Shown: piece by piece, positions 33,340-46,000 of the stretch
Numbering within the stretch: the first letter of the stretch is position 1
How the letters are laid out: every line of letters starts with the position of its first letter
Assembly: GCF_019097595.1 (NCBI RefSeq)
Contig: NC_080719.1
Span: 18,773,001-18,837,000, forward strand
Source: Hemibagrus wyckioides
Lineage: Eukaryota; Chordata; Actinopteri; Siluriformes; Bagridae
Reading direction: 5' to 3'
Length of the DNA stretch: 64,000 nt
Notes under the pieces: model-generated
Seen by the model: only the letters and a program-made list of their open reading frames with translations
What the model was told of the DNA's origin: nothing
Databases searched by the model: none
Program-made: the position numbers and the translations under genes

Positions 33340-34520
33340 TACATTTACATTTTTGGCATTTGGCAGATGCTCATATCCTGAGCAACATGCAAACGTGGTT
33401 TAAAGTTACTATCAATTAATATGTTAACACTGGTTCAATAGGTTACAGACTTAGGATACTATTAGCCTAAAACTGAGGGGTTTTTTTTTTTCTTTCTTTT
33501 TTTTTTTTTTTTTAAATATGTACATACAACATATAACAATACATAAAAACAGGGAAAAATAAGAGCTAGTTTAAGTGTTTCAGGAAGAGGTAGGTCTTTA
33601 TTTGAAGACAGTTAGCAACTCGGCTGTACGTACATCTAGGGGAAGTTCATTCCACCACCCTGGTGCCAGAACAGAGAAGAGTCTAGATGTATACCTACCT
33701 TTTACCCTGAGAGATGGTGGGACCAGTCAGGCAGCACTAGTGGATCGGAGGGAGTGAGGTGCAGTGTGAGGAGTAATAAGAGCTTTGAGGTAAGATGGTA
33801 CTGGTCCATTCTTAGCTTTGTAGGCCAGCATAAGTGTTTTGAGTCTGATGCGTGCAGCTACTGGAAGCCAGTGGAGGGAACGCAGCAGTGGGATGGTGTG
33901 GGAGAACTTAGGCAGGTTGAAAACAAGTCGTGCAGCTGCATTTTGGATCATTTGCAGTGGATGAATTGCATCCAGAGGGAGACCTGCCAGTAAAGAGTTG
34001 CAGTAGTCCAATCTCGACATGACCAGAGTCTGAACAAGCACTTGAGTAGCCTATGTGTACAAGACTGGTCGAATCCTTCTGATGTTCTACAGAAGAAACC
34101 GACTTGAGTGTGTCACATTAGCAACAGAAGGAAAAGAACAGTTGATTGTCAATGGTTACCCCAAGGTTGCGAGCAGTGGCCGAATGGGAGATCATGGAGT
34201 TGTTCAGAGATAATGCAATATTCTGGGCTAGGGATGAATCACCTGGGATGACCAGCAGTTCAGTTTTGCTGGGATTGAGTTTCAGCTGATGAGCTGTCAT
34301 CCAAGATGAAATGTCCACCAGACACGCTGAGATCTGAGCAGAAGCTGTTCTGAGGATCTGAGGAAGGGAAGGAGAAAATAAGTTGTGAAAATAAGGTGAC
34401 GCACTGCCTAATTGGCTAGGAAATAGGTGTGTTCGACTTGAAGCGGTGCTGCTCAGACTGAGCTGGTATAGAACAGTGTGTGCTCGAATATGGGGAGCAG
34501 GTCAGTCAGAATTACATTTA
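33340..34520 (-). mobile_element. L2/CR1-like LINE 3' fragment
   Basis: Minus-strand frames read MDISSWMTAHQLKLNPSKTE (34,318-34,118), then, after a frame break, VMSRLDYCNSLLAGLPLDAI and LPKFSHTIPLLRSLHWLPVA (34,041-33,727). This is the reverse-transcriptase end and conserved C-terminal tail of a common fish LINE. Sequences of the CATTTACATTTTTGGCATTTGGCAGA type lie at both borders (33,340 and 34,510), probably the LINE or SINE 3' tail. Confidence 0.8.
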
Positions 34521-34933
34521 CATGACATTTACATCATCATTTGGCAGACGGATGTTTTTATTTAAAGCAACTTACAACAGATAAAATCAAACCAACAAAC
34601 GAGCAACAATATGTAAGTGCTGTGCTGTGACAAGTCTCGTTTAGTCTAACGCAGTACATGAAGCATGTAAGAGAGCGTAAGTGATAGAGGGTCAAGATTT
34701 TTTTGCATAAATAATAAATGCAAAAAAAACTGCACACACACATATACAGCTTGGCTAACTATCAATATGTCCACAAAAATATAACTCTAAAAGTTTTAAA
34801 AGAGCATGTTGCAACATCTTAGAACATGACAAACTAGCACACCACTTTAGAGATAGGGATACAGTATTTTCTAGTGCCAAATTTGAATTAAGTTTGTGTT
34901 TGTGTTTTGATATACTGTACTTGATCACTGGAA

Positions 34934-34937
<4 letters not shown>
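34521..34937. other. Spacer before the TA tract
   Basis: AT-rich, no recognisable gene or element. Confidence 0.4.
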
Positions 34938-34991
<54 letters not shown>

Positions 34992-35010
34992 GGTATATAT
35001 ATATATATAT
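34938..35010. repeat. (TA)n tract at the left border of the gypsy element
   Basis: TA dinucleotides interrupted by two TATGG steps, directly abutting the first gypsy-like codons at about 35,015. Confidence 0.95.
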
Positions 35011-35014
35011 TATG

Positions 35015-38000
35015 GCGGCAACACCGGCTCCAGTGGGGACTCTGCCTGTACTGTGGAGAGCCGGATCACTCCATCCAGACCTGTTCCGCTCGTCCGTCCC
35101 GCCCAGCGGTGAGTACTATCCACCTCAGCTCTATAATAACCAATCCACATTATCAGAATGCCACACTAATCACTGGATCCCAATCTCACGCAGTGTCAGT
35201 GCTCTTTGACTCCGGCGCATCGGGGAACTTCATCTCCTCCCGCATCCTAGCCACCTGTCACATTCCACGTCTTCGAAGCCCGACTCACTACCGGATTACG
35301 ACCATTCAGGGAAAACCGCTGGGTCGCGGACTGGTGCGATGGATCACCCCGGAACTGACCCTCCGATTGGGCTGTCTGCATGAGGAAACGCTCTCGCTCC
35401 TAGTATTGGAGGATGCCCGGGTGGACATCATCCTGGGGCACCCCTGGCTAGCACTCCACCAACCCTTCATTAGATGGAGTACCGGGAGCATCGAGCGGTG
35501 GAGCGACCACTGCTTCCAGTCATGCCTACGAGCACTCCCCATCCTGCGTCTGCTGACGGGCACACTGGGAGCAACGAGTATCGAGAGCCCTCACCAGAAC
35601 ATTGAAGCGGACATCCCTCCGGAGTATGAGAGCTACCGAGATGTGTTCAGCAAAATGGCCGCCACTAACCTACCACCGCATCGACCCTGGGACTGTGCTA
35701 TTACCCTGTGCCCGATGCACAGCTGCCTAAAGGGCGTGTCTACCCTCTGTCCATCCCGGAGCAAAGAGCTATGGAGGAATACATTCAGGAGGCACTACAG
35801 CAAGGATTTATACGCCCGTCCACCTCCCCAGCGGCTTCCAGTTTCTTCTTTGTGGGGAAAAAGGATGGAGGTCTCCGGCCGTGCATAGACTATCGCAACC
35901 TGAACGCGCAGACGGTAAAGTTCACTTACCCCCTAGCGCTGGTCCCTGCGGCGCTCGAAGAGCTCCGGGGAGCTCGCCTGTTCACAAAGCTCGATCTGCG
36001 GAGCACCTACAACCTAATCCGCATCCGGCACGGGGACGAATGGAATGGCCTTCATTACCCCAACGGGACACTACGAATACCGGGTCATGCCTTATGGTCT
36101 CTCTAATGCCCCCGCGGTGTTCTAGAATTTTATGAATGAGGTCTTCCGTGCTTTGCTCCACCGGTCAGTGATCGTTTATATAGATGACATCCTCATCTAT
36201 TCACCCAACCGGTCGGAGCACATTTGCCATGTGAAGCAGGTACTCGATCGTCTCGGCCGCCACCGGCTTTACCTGAAGCTGGAAAAGTGCAAATTCCACC
36301 AGCACACCATCCAGTTCCTGGGCTATATCATTGCTACGGGGGGCATCGCGATGGACCAATCCAAAGTGGATGCGGTGAGGAACTGGCCACAACCTCACTC
36401 CATCAAGGACCTGCAACGCTTCCTGGGGTTTGCGAACTTTTACCGTCGATTCATCACCGACTTCAGCAAACATACCGCGCCCCTCACCTCCCTCCTACGT
36501 GACAAACCTAAGTCACTCCAGTGGACGCCACTGGCGCCCGAAGCCTTCGACAAGCTGACAGCCGTTTTCTGCTCGGCGCCCGTCCTCCTACACCCAGATC
36601 CGAACCGGCCCTTCATCGTGGAGGTGGACGCTTCGACGTCTGGGGTGGGGGCAGTATTATCCCAACGCGGAGGTGATCCTCCAACACTCTGTCCATGTGC
36701 CTTTTTTTCCAAGAAGCTCTCCCCGGCGGAGCAGAATTACGACATAGGCAATCGGGAGCTGCTCGCCATCAAGCTGGCCTTGGAGGAGTGGCGGCACTGG
36801 CTGGAGGGAGCCAACCACCCTTTCGAGGTGATCACGGACCACAAAAACCTTTAATATCTCAAGGAAGCAAAGCGCCTGAACCCAAGACAAGCACGATGGG
36901 CATTGTTCTTTACGCGATTTCGCTTCACCGTGTCATACCGTCCAGGAGACCGAAACACCAAAGCCAACGCGCTATCCCGAATCCATACGCCTGAGCCTCC
37001 CTCAGAGGAAAGCACACCCATACTCCCTCCAGACCTCTTTGTCTGTCCTCTCTTCTGGTCGCTAGACGAGGAAATCCGTGCTTCCTCCACAACCGAACCT
37101 GCTCCGCCGGGCGGTCCAGAGGGGAAAACCTACGTCCCCACCGCTCAGCGCTTAACCCTTCTGGACACCGTACACTGCTCTCCATCCGGGCAGGCAGCGA
37201 ACCCTCTCACTCCTCAAGGACAGATATTGGTGGCCCAGCATGGTTTGCAACGTCGGGCAATTCGTGAAAGGATGCCCAATCTGCGCGGTGATCTCGACTC
37301 CACGCCGTCTGCCTGAGGGCAAGCTCCTGCCCCTACCGATCCCTCTACGGCCGTGGTCCCACATTGGGATCGACTTTGCCACCGACCTGCCCACGTCCCA
37401 CGGCTTTACTACGATCCTTGTTGTGGTGGATCGATTCTCGAAGGCATGCAAACTGATACCCCTCAAGGGCTTGCCCACCGCTCTGGAGACCGCGGAGGCC
37501 CTCTTTCAGCAGGTCTTCCGCCACTTCGGGATCCCAGAGGACATCGTATCTGATAGAGGCCCCCAGTTCATCTCCTGAGTGTGGCGCACCTTCTTCAAGA
37601 AGCTGGGGGTATCAGTAAGCCTATCGTCGGGGTACCACCCGCAAAGTAATGGGCAGACTGAGCGCAAAGTCCAGGAGGTCACACGCTACCTCAGAGCCTA
37701 TTGCCACAACCGCCAACATGACTGGAGCCGATACCTCCCATGGGCCGAGTACGCACAGAACTCACTCCGCCATGAAGCCACCGGGCTCACTCCGTTCCAG
37801 TGCGTGCTCGGCTTCCAGCCACCACTCTTCCCATGGTCAGGAGAACCATCGGAAGTCCCAGCGATTGACCACTGGTTCCGAGAGAGTGAGAGGGTCTGGG
37901 AAACAGCACATGTCAATCTGCGCCGCGTGGGGCACAGACAAAAACACCAGGCTGACAGACGGCGGCGCAACGCTCCCCAATACCGGGCAGGCGATCGAGT

Positions 38001-38339
38001 CTGGCTCTCCACATGGGACATCCGCCTCCGGCTCCCATGCAAAAAGCTCAGTCCGCGTTACATCGGCCCCTTCACCATCCGGCGGCCCATCAACGAAGTG
38101 ACCTATGAACTTGATCTCCCACGGAGCTACCGGATCTCACCATCCTTCCATGTTTCATTATTAAAACCATTCACTAACCCTGTTCTCCCTCCTTCCACAG
38201 AACCCGAGGTGTCGTCACCGCCCGAGGTCAATGCGGACGACCCCGTCTGCCAGGTCCGGGAAATCATGAATTCCCGGAGTCGAGGCGGCCGCTTGCAATA
38301 CCTGGTCGACTGGAAGGGGTACGGACCAGAGGAAAGATC

Positions 38340-38340
<1 letters not shown>
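35015..38340 (+). mobile_element. Decayed Ty3/gypsy (chromovirus-type) retrotransposon body, no LTRs
   Basis: Domains in order on the plus strand: gag zinc knuckle (CLYCGEPDHSIQTC, 35,053-35,094); aspartic protease with LFDSGASG (about 35,200); reverse transcriptase ([10 protein letters not shown] near 35,985; catalytic YIDD near 36,180); RNase H (VEVDAS near 36,620; ITDHKNL near 36,835); an H2C2-type integrase zinc-finger part; integrase core (HIGIDF near 37,365; SDRGPQF near 37,550; [11 protein letters not shown] near 37,635); and a C-terminal chromodomain ([12 protein letters not shown] near 38,300) cut off by the right TA tract. The reading frame is broken by shifts near 35,705, 36,050 and 37,210 and by in-frame stops near 36,124, 36,853 and 37,576. 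Neither LTRs, most of gag nor the end of the chromodomain are present, so it cannot move. Confidence 0.92.

Positions 38341-38341
<1 letters not shown>

Positions 38342-38415
<74 letters not shown>
38342..38415. repeat. (TA)n tract at the right border of the gypsy element
   Basis: About 74 bp of TA followed by a T run, beginning in mid-chromodomain, so the coding sequence runs into TATA codons. Confidence 0.95.
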
Positions 38416-38419
<4 letters not shown>

Positions 38420-38423
<4 letters not shown>

Positions 38424-39900
38424 TTTTTCAAAGAGTAAGCCAATTTTATATTTGTCTGTAGTGTGGGAGTATAGATGGTATATTCCTAGTGAGTTTTTAA
38501 GAGTTCATTTAGGCCTATTTATTCATTTATAATTCGCCAAAAATAATGTGAGACTCAATTTCCTCTGTTAAATAAACTTTTATTCACACTAACCATTGTA
38601 CCTGAAAATGTAAAATACTGTATATCACTTGTTGCACAGGATGTCTGTCAGAGACACATCCACCAAACTGCAGGTGTTTTGAATAGAAAAAAGCTTGAGC
38701 ACAGAAAAAGACACAGAAGACATTCTATTGACTCCTGGACTGTAGTGGAGCCAAGGAAATTCACTGTACCACTTTTCTTGGAACCGTAGCGTTTTGTTGG
38801 TCAGCTGCTGCACTGCAGTGAGCTTTGGGTTATCATGGTTGGGTTCAGCTTCCTGCTTTTCCTCCTTTGTCTGCCTGCACTTCTTCGCTTGCGCCTGTCC
38901 CCTCAGATCTCTCCTATGAAATATGAAAATGTGCGATGACAGCGTGCGGTCAAAAAAATCATAACAAACCAATTTAAAAGTGTATGTCCCCCTGTCCCTA
39001 GTGGAAATTATACCCCAGCCTATATAATATTTGTAGAAAATTCTAAATTGTATTTGTGTTTGTTTTTGCAGGATTGATCAGCAAAAATGTATGCAAAACA
39101 TTCAATCAATATTTGTCTAGTGTTATAGCTGTATAATGTAAGTGATAAGAACAACTAACCACAACAATGCTTCGCAACATGAAGCATAACTACAAATAGA
39201 TTAAGAATAAAAAATTAAAAATAATCAGCTCCACAGTGTGTAGGTCTCCATCACACCACCACATCATTGATTATTTTTCCTCTAACAGCATGATGCCTGT
39301 TGTGTTTTATTCTTTACATAAGATTCCATTCTATTACTGCATGTAAAAAAAAAATCCAACAATATTAAACTATTAAAAACAACCACAAACAAACAAGATC
39401 TCATTATCAAACCTTTTTATTAGGAGAAGCAGTCCGGCAATGGCAAAAAAACAAAACAAAACAAAACAAAAAAAAAACATACAGGGATTCAAATTATTCA
39501 GTAAAGTGTAGAAACTAGATTAGAAATAATTAAGCGGTGATCTTAGCAATAGACTTACACACAAGTATTTCATTTCCAGTGACGAACCAACCACCAGCAT
39601 TACATCCATGTGCTTTAGCTACGTGAAGCAACAATTCCTGTAACTCTCAGCTTTTTGAGTTCATACTGTCAATAACACTGTAAACTGCATTGGGTTATTT
39701 TGCTGTGGAAATAAATGTAGATTTATAGGCAAATTTTTTTGCATCAGGGAAAATGTACTCTTGGTAAATAAAAGGTTGAAGAAATAAACAAATCTCAAAG
39801 TGGATTTTTATACCTGACACGCTGTTTTCTTTACCGTCAGCTGACCTGTAGCGGTCTATTCCTGACCAGAATGTAGTGTAACAGTAAAGCGTCTGGATGC
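38420..39900. other. Spacer with possible TTF/BED-type zinc-finger relic
   Basis: A 115-residue minus-strand frame (38,972-38,625) contains RFQEKWYSEFPWLHYSPGVN. This resembles the TTF-type finger start found in ZNF862/hAT-like proteins; the following cysteines fall in another frame. Outside it the stretch is AT-rich, with an A-rich repeat at about 39,446-39,478 and nothing else recognised. Confidence 0.3.
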
Positions 39901-41500
39901 AGCAGCATCAGAGCTGTGAATAATATTTAATTGAATATTCAACCACATCTATTGCACCACCCATATTATAATTGTTTACATGCTGTTTTTGCACATTTAC
40001 TCAGTTTCTGCTGCTGCTGTTACAGACGTGTATATGTTTACAAGAACCTGCTTTGTTTACAGTTCTCCTATTCTGTACTGTATAACATAATATACAGAAT
40101 GTATACTGGACGGCGTTATTTTGTGTATTTTTTGTATATGTCCTGTATTGTTTTGTATTGTCTGTTTGCACTAGGTTACACACGATGCATTTTATGTGAC
40201 TAGGACAACTTACTTTAGTCCTTAGCTCAGTGTTGTTATGTACCTCTGTGTTGTTTTATGTAGCACCAGGGTCCTGGAGAAACGTTGTTTCAGTTCACTG
40301 TGTACTGCATCAACTATCTACACCGATCAGCCATAACATTATGAGCACTAAGAGGTGAATTGAATAACACTGATGATCTCCTCATCATGGCACCTGTTCG
40401 TGGGTGGGATATATTAGACTGCCTGTGAACATTTTGTCCTCAAAGTTGATGTGTTAGAAGCAGGAAAAATGGACAAGCGTAAGGATTTGAACGAGTTTGA
40501 CAAGGGCCAAATTGTGCTGGCTAGACGACTGGATCAGAGCATCTCCAAAACTGCAGCTCTTGTGGGGTGTTCCCGGTCTGCGGTGGTCAGCATGTATCAA
40601 AAGTGGTCCAAGGAAGGAACAGTGGTGAACCAGGGACAGGGTCATGGGTGGCCAAGGCTCATTGATGCACGTGAGGAGTGAAGGCTGGCCCGTGTGGTCC
40701 GATCCAACAGACAAGCTACTGTTGCTCAAATTGCTGAAGAAGTTAATGCTGGTTTTGATAGAAAGGTGTCAGAATACACAGTGTGTCGTAGTTTGTTGCG
40801 TATGGGGCTGCATAGCCACAGACCAGTCAGGGTGCCAACAATGTGCACGTGAGCATCAGAACTGGACCACAGAGAAATGGAACGTGACCTGGTCTGATGA
40901 ATCACGTTTTCTTTTACATCACACGGATGGCCGGGTGTCAGACACATGTATAAATATACAGTTAGCTCCAGAATAATTAGCACCTTTGGTAAAGACTTTG
41001 TGGTACTCTCACACTAAAATTATAACAGAAATGTTTTTAACTGAAAAATATATTTCAAAAGTGCAAAATAACAAATTTGCAATATTTAATGTGCAAATTA
41101 TTAACATTACTAGCAATTTTTTACGAAAAGGCAGCCACACCATGTTCCAATTTATACTTGCAGTGATCAACATCTATCAAAAGTGGTCCAAGGAAGGAAC
41201 AGTGGTGTCTGGGTCATGGGCGGCCAAGGCTCATTGATGCACGTGGGGAGTGAAGGCTGGCCCGTGTGAACCGATCCAACAGACGACCTACTGTTGCTCA
41301 AACTGCTGAAGAAGTTAATGCTGGTTGTGATAGAAAGGTGTCAGAATACACAGTGCATCATGGGTCAAGGCTGTTTTGGCAGCAAAAGGGGGACACAATA
41401 TTAGGCAGGTGGTCATAATATTACGCTTGATCAGTGTATGGTTGAAAGGACACTAAAAGCTACCTTGACTTGACAACTGATTGTCTGATTTCACTGAACA
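39900..41500 (+). mobile_element. LINE 3' UTR tail interrupted by a Tc1 element
   Basis: TTTGCACTAGG, ATGTGACTAGGACAACTTACTT, GTAGCACCAGGGTCCTGGAGAAACG and a terminal GGTTGAAAGGACACTAAAAGC match the 3' part of the LINE at 44,765-47,205. The last piece (41,439 on) is separated from the rest by the Tc1 copy at 40,319-41,438. Confidence 0.75.
40319..41438 (+). mobile_element. Tc1/mariner (family 1) element, degenerate
   Basis: Terminal inverted repeats are TACACCGATCAGCCATAACA and TATTACGCTTGATCAGTGTA. The transposase start is readable: [20 protein letters not shown] and a helix-turn-helix around [20 protein letters not shown] (from 40,469). Stops and shifts follow. The middle (about 40,940-41,150) is replaced by a GCTCCAGAATAATTAGCACC sequence also seen at 51,265, apparently a second small insertion. 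After it, the helix-turn-helix region appears a second time, so part of the element is duplicated. Confidence 0.85.
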
Positions 41501-43046
41501 ACATACAGAACTCTAGGTCAGACTAGAGACCCTAGATAGTGTAAAATGCAGGATCTCCTTAATGTTGTGAAGTGACCATGTGAAGTGTGACTCTCAGAGG
41601 CAACAACACTCAAGATGCATAAACATTAAAAACCAAAGTGACCGAGAACTGCTTGGCAAGTGTAATATATTTAACTACTGACGTTACAGCTTCAGATTAT
41701 ATTTCATTAAAGGTGTCACAATATATGCAACAACGTTAGTTTGATTTCAGCTTGATAGGAAGAATGAGAAGGAAACGTCTATGTGATTGAGTACAATTTA
41801 GACAAAGGGGTAAAGAGGAAAATCTTTAAAATGTTTATATTTTTTAAACTTTTTATTTTAAATTGTTCCTGACGGTTTAGTCTTGAAAAATCTTGAACAG
41901 TTTGGTTACAGCTGTTCTCATCTACAAGTCTTTTTTAAGATAATATTTTTTGGAGATGGTTCTTTAGCCTAAAATGCTAAGAAAAACCTTTAACTAGTTC
42001 AATAAAAAACCTACAACCCTACATTTCCCTTTGGAACCCTTTTTTGTGAAGGTTCTAGAAAATATTGCATTCATCAGGTGAAATTAAAAAGGCAAAAGAA
42101 ATGAAATCACTTCTAAGAATTAACAGAACAAATAATCTGCGGAAGAGTTAAACCAAAACGGATTCATTTATAAATATAAGACCACAACCACAAAGATATA
42201 ACCTACAAACATATAAAATATAAAAATAATAATGTGAAGCTTTGGCGCATTGTGCAGCACTGGGTCACCTGTACAATCTTCCTATAGTCTATAAGTGGGG
42301 CCTGTGAAGCGTAGACTTGTTGTTAAATGTATTATTTGGTTCATATTGTGTATATATATATATATATATTACTCATATTATCATGTAGTTATATATAATA
42401 TACGTATTTACTCTACTGGACTCGGTTAAATGGGTATAAACAAACAGATCTATACACAATATCAACTTGTGATTTGTTAGAAAAGCTCTATGGTACAAAT
42501 AAACACTCCAAATTTTGTCCAGAAGTTTAAATACTAAGTCAAATATTCCACAGAATTTAAACAAATAGCCTAATATTCGAACAGTTGAACTGTTCGTAAA
42601 TTTCACGGACCCTGTCAAGATAGATTTGACCTAAACAGGACCCTGGCTGCAAAACGTTTAAGAGCCCTGCTGTATCCTGTAAGATCATATTTTGTACTCA
42701 ACACTTGGGATACAGAAGAAATAAGTGTCTCAAAAGCTACATTTTAAATCCAGTATAAAAACAGATAACACAGGAACTGTATCTCCAATATTTATCACAA
42801 AGTTTATGATCTGCAGTAGCACCCGACCAACAACATTCACAGTAATAAATCACTTCACTATAATGAAAAGGCTTTTCTGCTCTAATATGCTACTGGTTCT
42901 GTATATCCTGTGTACGACTTCATAGGCATAGAAATTAAGGTATAGGAAGCTAGGAAAAAGTCAGGAACAATTGGCCCTGTGGTTATGGTAGTCAGTAGCG
43001 TTAGAAATTCGCTCTGATCATTCGCTCTGAGGAACGCTGAGATCCA
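41501..43046. other. 3' flank of slc39a3
   Basis: Mostly AT-rich sequence without recognised elements, with a short TA run near 42,350. The segment next to 43,046 is expected to be the slc39a3 3' UTR; its poly(A) site was not located with confidence. Confidence 0.4.
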
Positions 43047-46000
43047 TCACCACTTGATAAAGACTAGACCTGCCAGTACACCATACCCTAATACGAGGAA
43101 AAGCACCTTCAGCAAGCGATCGTGTTTGTCCTCCAACTCTCGGGAGAGAATTTCAAAGAAAGTAATAAAAAGAAATGTGCCTGCTGCCAGGCCTTGGAGC
43201 ACCACAGAAATAATACTTCCTGCCAGGTTCTGGGCGCTCTCGATACCCATTCCGAGGCCAATGCCGATAGGGATCATGAGGCTGACCGTGATGGCTAGCT
43301 TGCTGGCATCCTGAAGCTGCAGTCCTGCTTTGGCCACACTGACCCCTAAAGCCATGGCTGCGAGGGTCTCGTGGATAGCCACTCCGAGAAAAAGGCTTCC
43401 TAATTTAGCACCATCTTCCTGAAGCCCAAGAGCAAGGCCTTCGAAGACGGAGTGAGCAGAGAGGGCCAGGACCAGGCTTGCAAGCCGCAGCGGTCCTGCT
43501 CGTGTTAGTTCTGCAGGGTTAAAATGGCCGTGGTGATGAGAGTGATGATGTGAGTGATGATGCGAGCTCCGCGCTGGAGCAATGAATGGCGTGTCATACT
43601 CCGAGTCGCTGCCTGCCTCCGAGCCGCCGGCGTTAAACGTCTCAAGGTCAATGAAGGACGGTTTCTCCTTCCTAAAGGTCAACACAGCCTGCTCGACGAA
43701 CACGGTGAGGAAAAAGCCGAGCATCATCATGGTCTCGGCTAGGGGGTAGTCGGTGGTGATCTTCAGCAGTTTTAGGATTTGCTCCATCTGAAAACAAACA
43801 GAACATAAAGTTTCCAGACACGTGATTACTACAGCAGCGTAATTAAGCCACATTTCAGACACAACATGGCCAAATGTTCTGCTTATTTTTTGCTCCACTA
43901 GCAGAAATAGAGCTGAAGGAAAAAAATAGTTCACTTTACAGCATTTCGGCTCGCTCACATTGATTTGTACATTCCTGTTAAAGGTGCTTTCTGTGAAATC
44001 GGTCTCTTCCTTTTCATCTTCACCTGCTGAATTAGTATTCAGTATTAGTATATTCCTGAACAGTGTCATTTGCCATGTCTGCTGATGATGTCACTAACAC
44101 TACTGTAGTTTTTTTGCCATTTTGCTTGAGAAACAAATAAACCCCTGCAAACTTTTCAGTGTAATATTTACAGAGTATAATAAATCCTTTCATTTCCAAA
44201 CTCACAGACATACTTGGTGTATATGGTTCTGTCTAATCGTCATCAAGAATGAACAAAATAGTCTCTGCTACATAATGATAACATCCATCTCACATGATAT
44301 TACATTGCCCCCATATCCAGTGCCATTATCTCTGATTATATTACTAGACGTGCCTACCATCATGCATTGTGTGTCAGAGCTCTGGAAAAGCACAAGATGA
44401 GACAATATGGAAAATAAATACCCCAGAGGCAAAAGTTCATCAGATAAAAATATGACAAAAGAGCTTTTCTTTTTTTTTTTTTTATCTATTAAGTGTCGCA
44501 AAGATATGACTCAGTAGCTCATATCTGTGACATAACAGTTCAGAAATATGACTCAACATCCTCATGACCTGATATTTCATCATTCTGACTTAATATCTCA
44601 TAATTTAGTATCTCATTTATGACTTTGTATTTCATATTTGTGACTTAGTAGTTCATAATAATGGCTTTGCAGCTCATTTGTGAGTTAATAGCTCAGAATT
44701 ATGACTTACAATCTCATTCACAGCTTGGTATCTCATCATTATGAATTCTACAGAATCCAGTGGTGCACTTTGGGGATGTGGTAAAAAGGGGAGATTCAGA
44801 GCATAAATAAACACTGGAACACTCTACAGAGGGACCATCGAGAGCAGCTGCATCACTGTCTGGTTTGGGAATTGTACCGTCTCAGATCCCAAGACCCTTC
44901 AGCGAATAGTGAGGACAGCTGAAAAGATCATTGGAGTCTCTCTCGCTTCTATCACGGACATTTACACTAAACGCTACATCTGCAAAGCAAACAGCATTGT
45001 GGATGACCCCACACACCCCTCACACACACTCTTCACCATCCTTCCATCTGGAAAGAGGAGCATTCGGGCCCTCATAACCAGACTGTGTAATAGTTTCTTC
45101 CCTCAAGCCATCAGGCTCTGCAAAACCTGAACTGTACAAAACTCTCTCTCTCTCTCACACACACACATTCACACACAAACACTCTCTCTCACCTGTGTGA
45201 ACAAACTTATATTGTTCATTACTTTTTGCACTACCTTCAATGTTAATATTTCATCTGCTGCTATATTTATGTTTATTGCTATTTGCACTACCTCAATCGC
45301 TGCTACTGCAGTTTTGCACAATACGTGTTGTCAGGCGGCTATATACAATACTCACAAAAAGTTAAGGATATTTGGCTTTTGGGTGAAATTTGTGGAAAAT
45401 GTAAAAAGTTCACACTACAGTGATATTATATCATGAAAGTAGGGCATTTAAGTAGAAGCATGCAATAATGATTTCCTCATCTCAAACAATTTATTGAAAC
45501 AAAAGCCAACAACAGTGGTGGGTATACCACAACAAAAAATGTCAATGTCTCAATAATTTGTCATGTGCCCTTGACCATCAATTACAGCTTGACAACGACG
45601 TCTCATGCTGTTCACGAGTCGACTTATTGTCTGCTGAGGCATGGCATTCCACTCTTCTTGAAGGGCGGCCCTCAGGTCATTGAGGTTCTGGGGTGCAGGG
45701 TTACGAGCCTCTACAGGGCAACTCAGCTAATCCCATAGGTTTTCTATGGGATTCTGGTCTGGAGAAAGTGCAGGCCACTCCATTTGAGGTACCCCAGCCT
45801 CCAGCAGCCGTTTCCTAATGATGCGACCTCGATGAGCTGGAGCATTGTCGTCCATGAAGATGAAATTAGGCCTGTGTTGTTCATGCAGGGGCACAATGAC
45901 TGGATTAATGATGTTATTCAGGTAGTATTGGCTTGTCACTGTACCATTCACAAGTTGTAGGGCAGTTCTGTATTGAGTAGACACACCTGCCCAGACTGTA

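Noticed and set aside
36201..37185. Several minus-strand open frames opposite the gypsy element
   Set aside because: They are shadows of the GC-rich pol coding sequence on the plus strand.
43788..44069. Upstream extension of the slc39a3 exon-2 frame to an ATG at 44,069
   Set aside because: The acceptor TTTTCAG at 43,788-43,794, the phase match to the exon at 48,105-48,311 and the family's first membrane segments show that this extension is intron.
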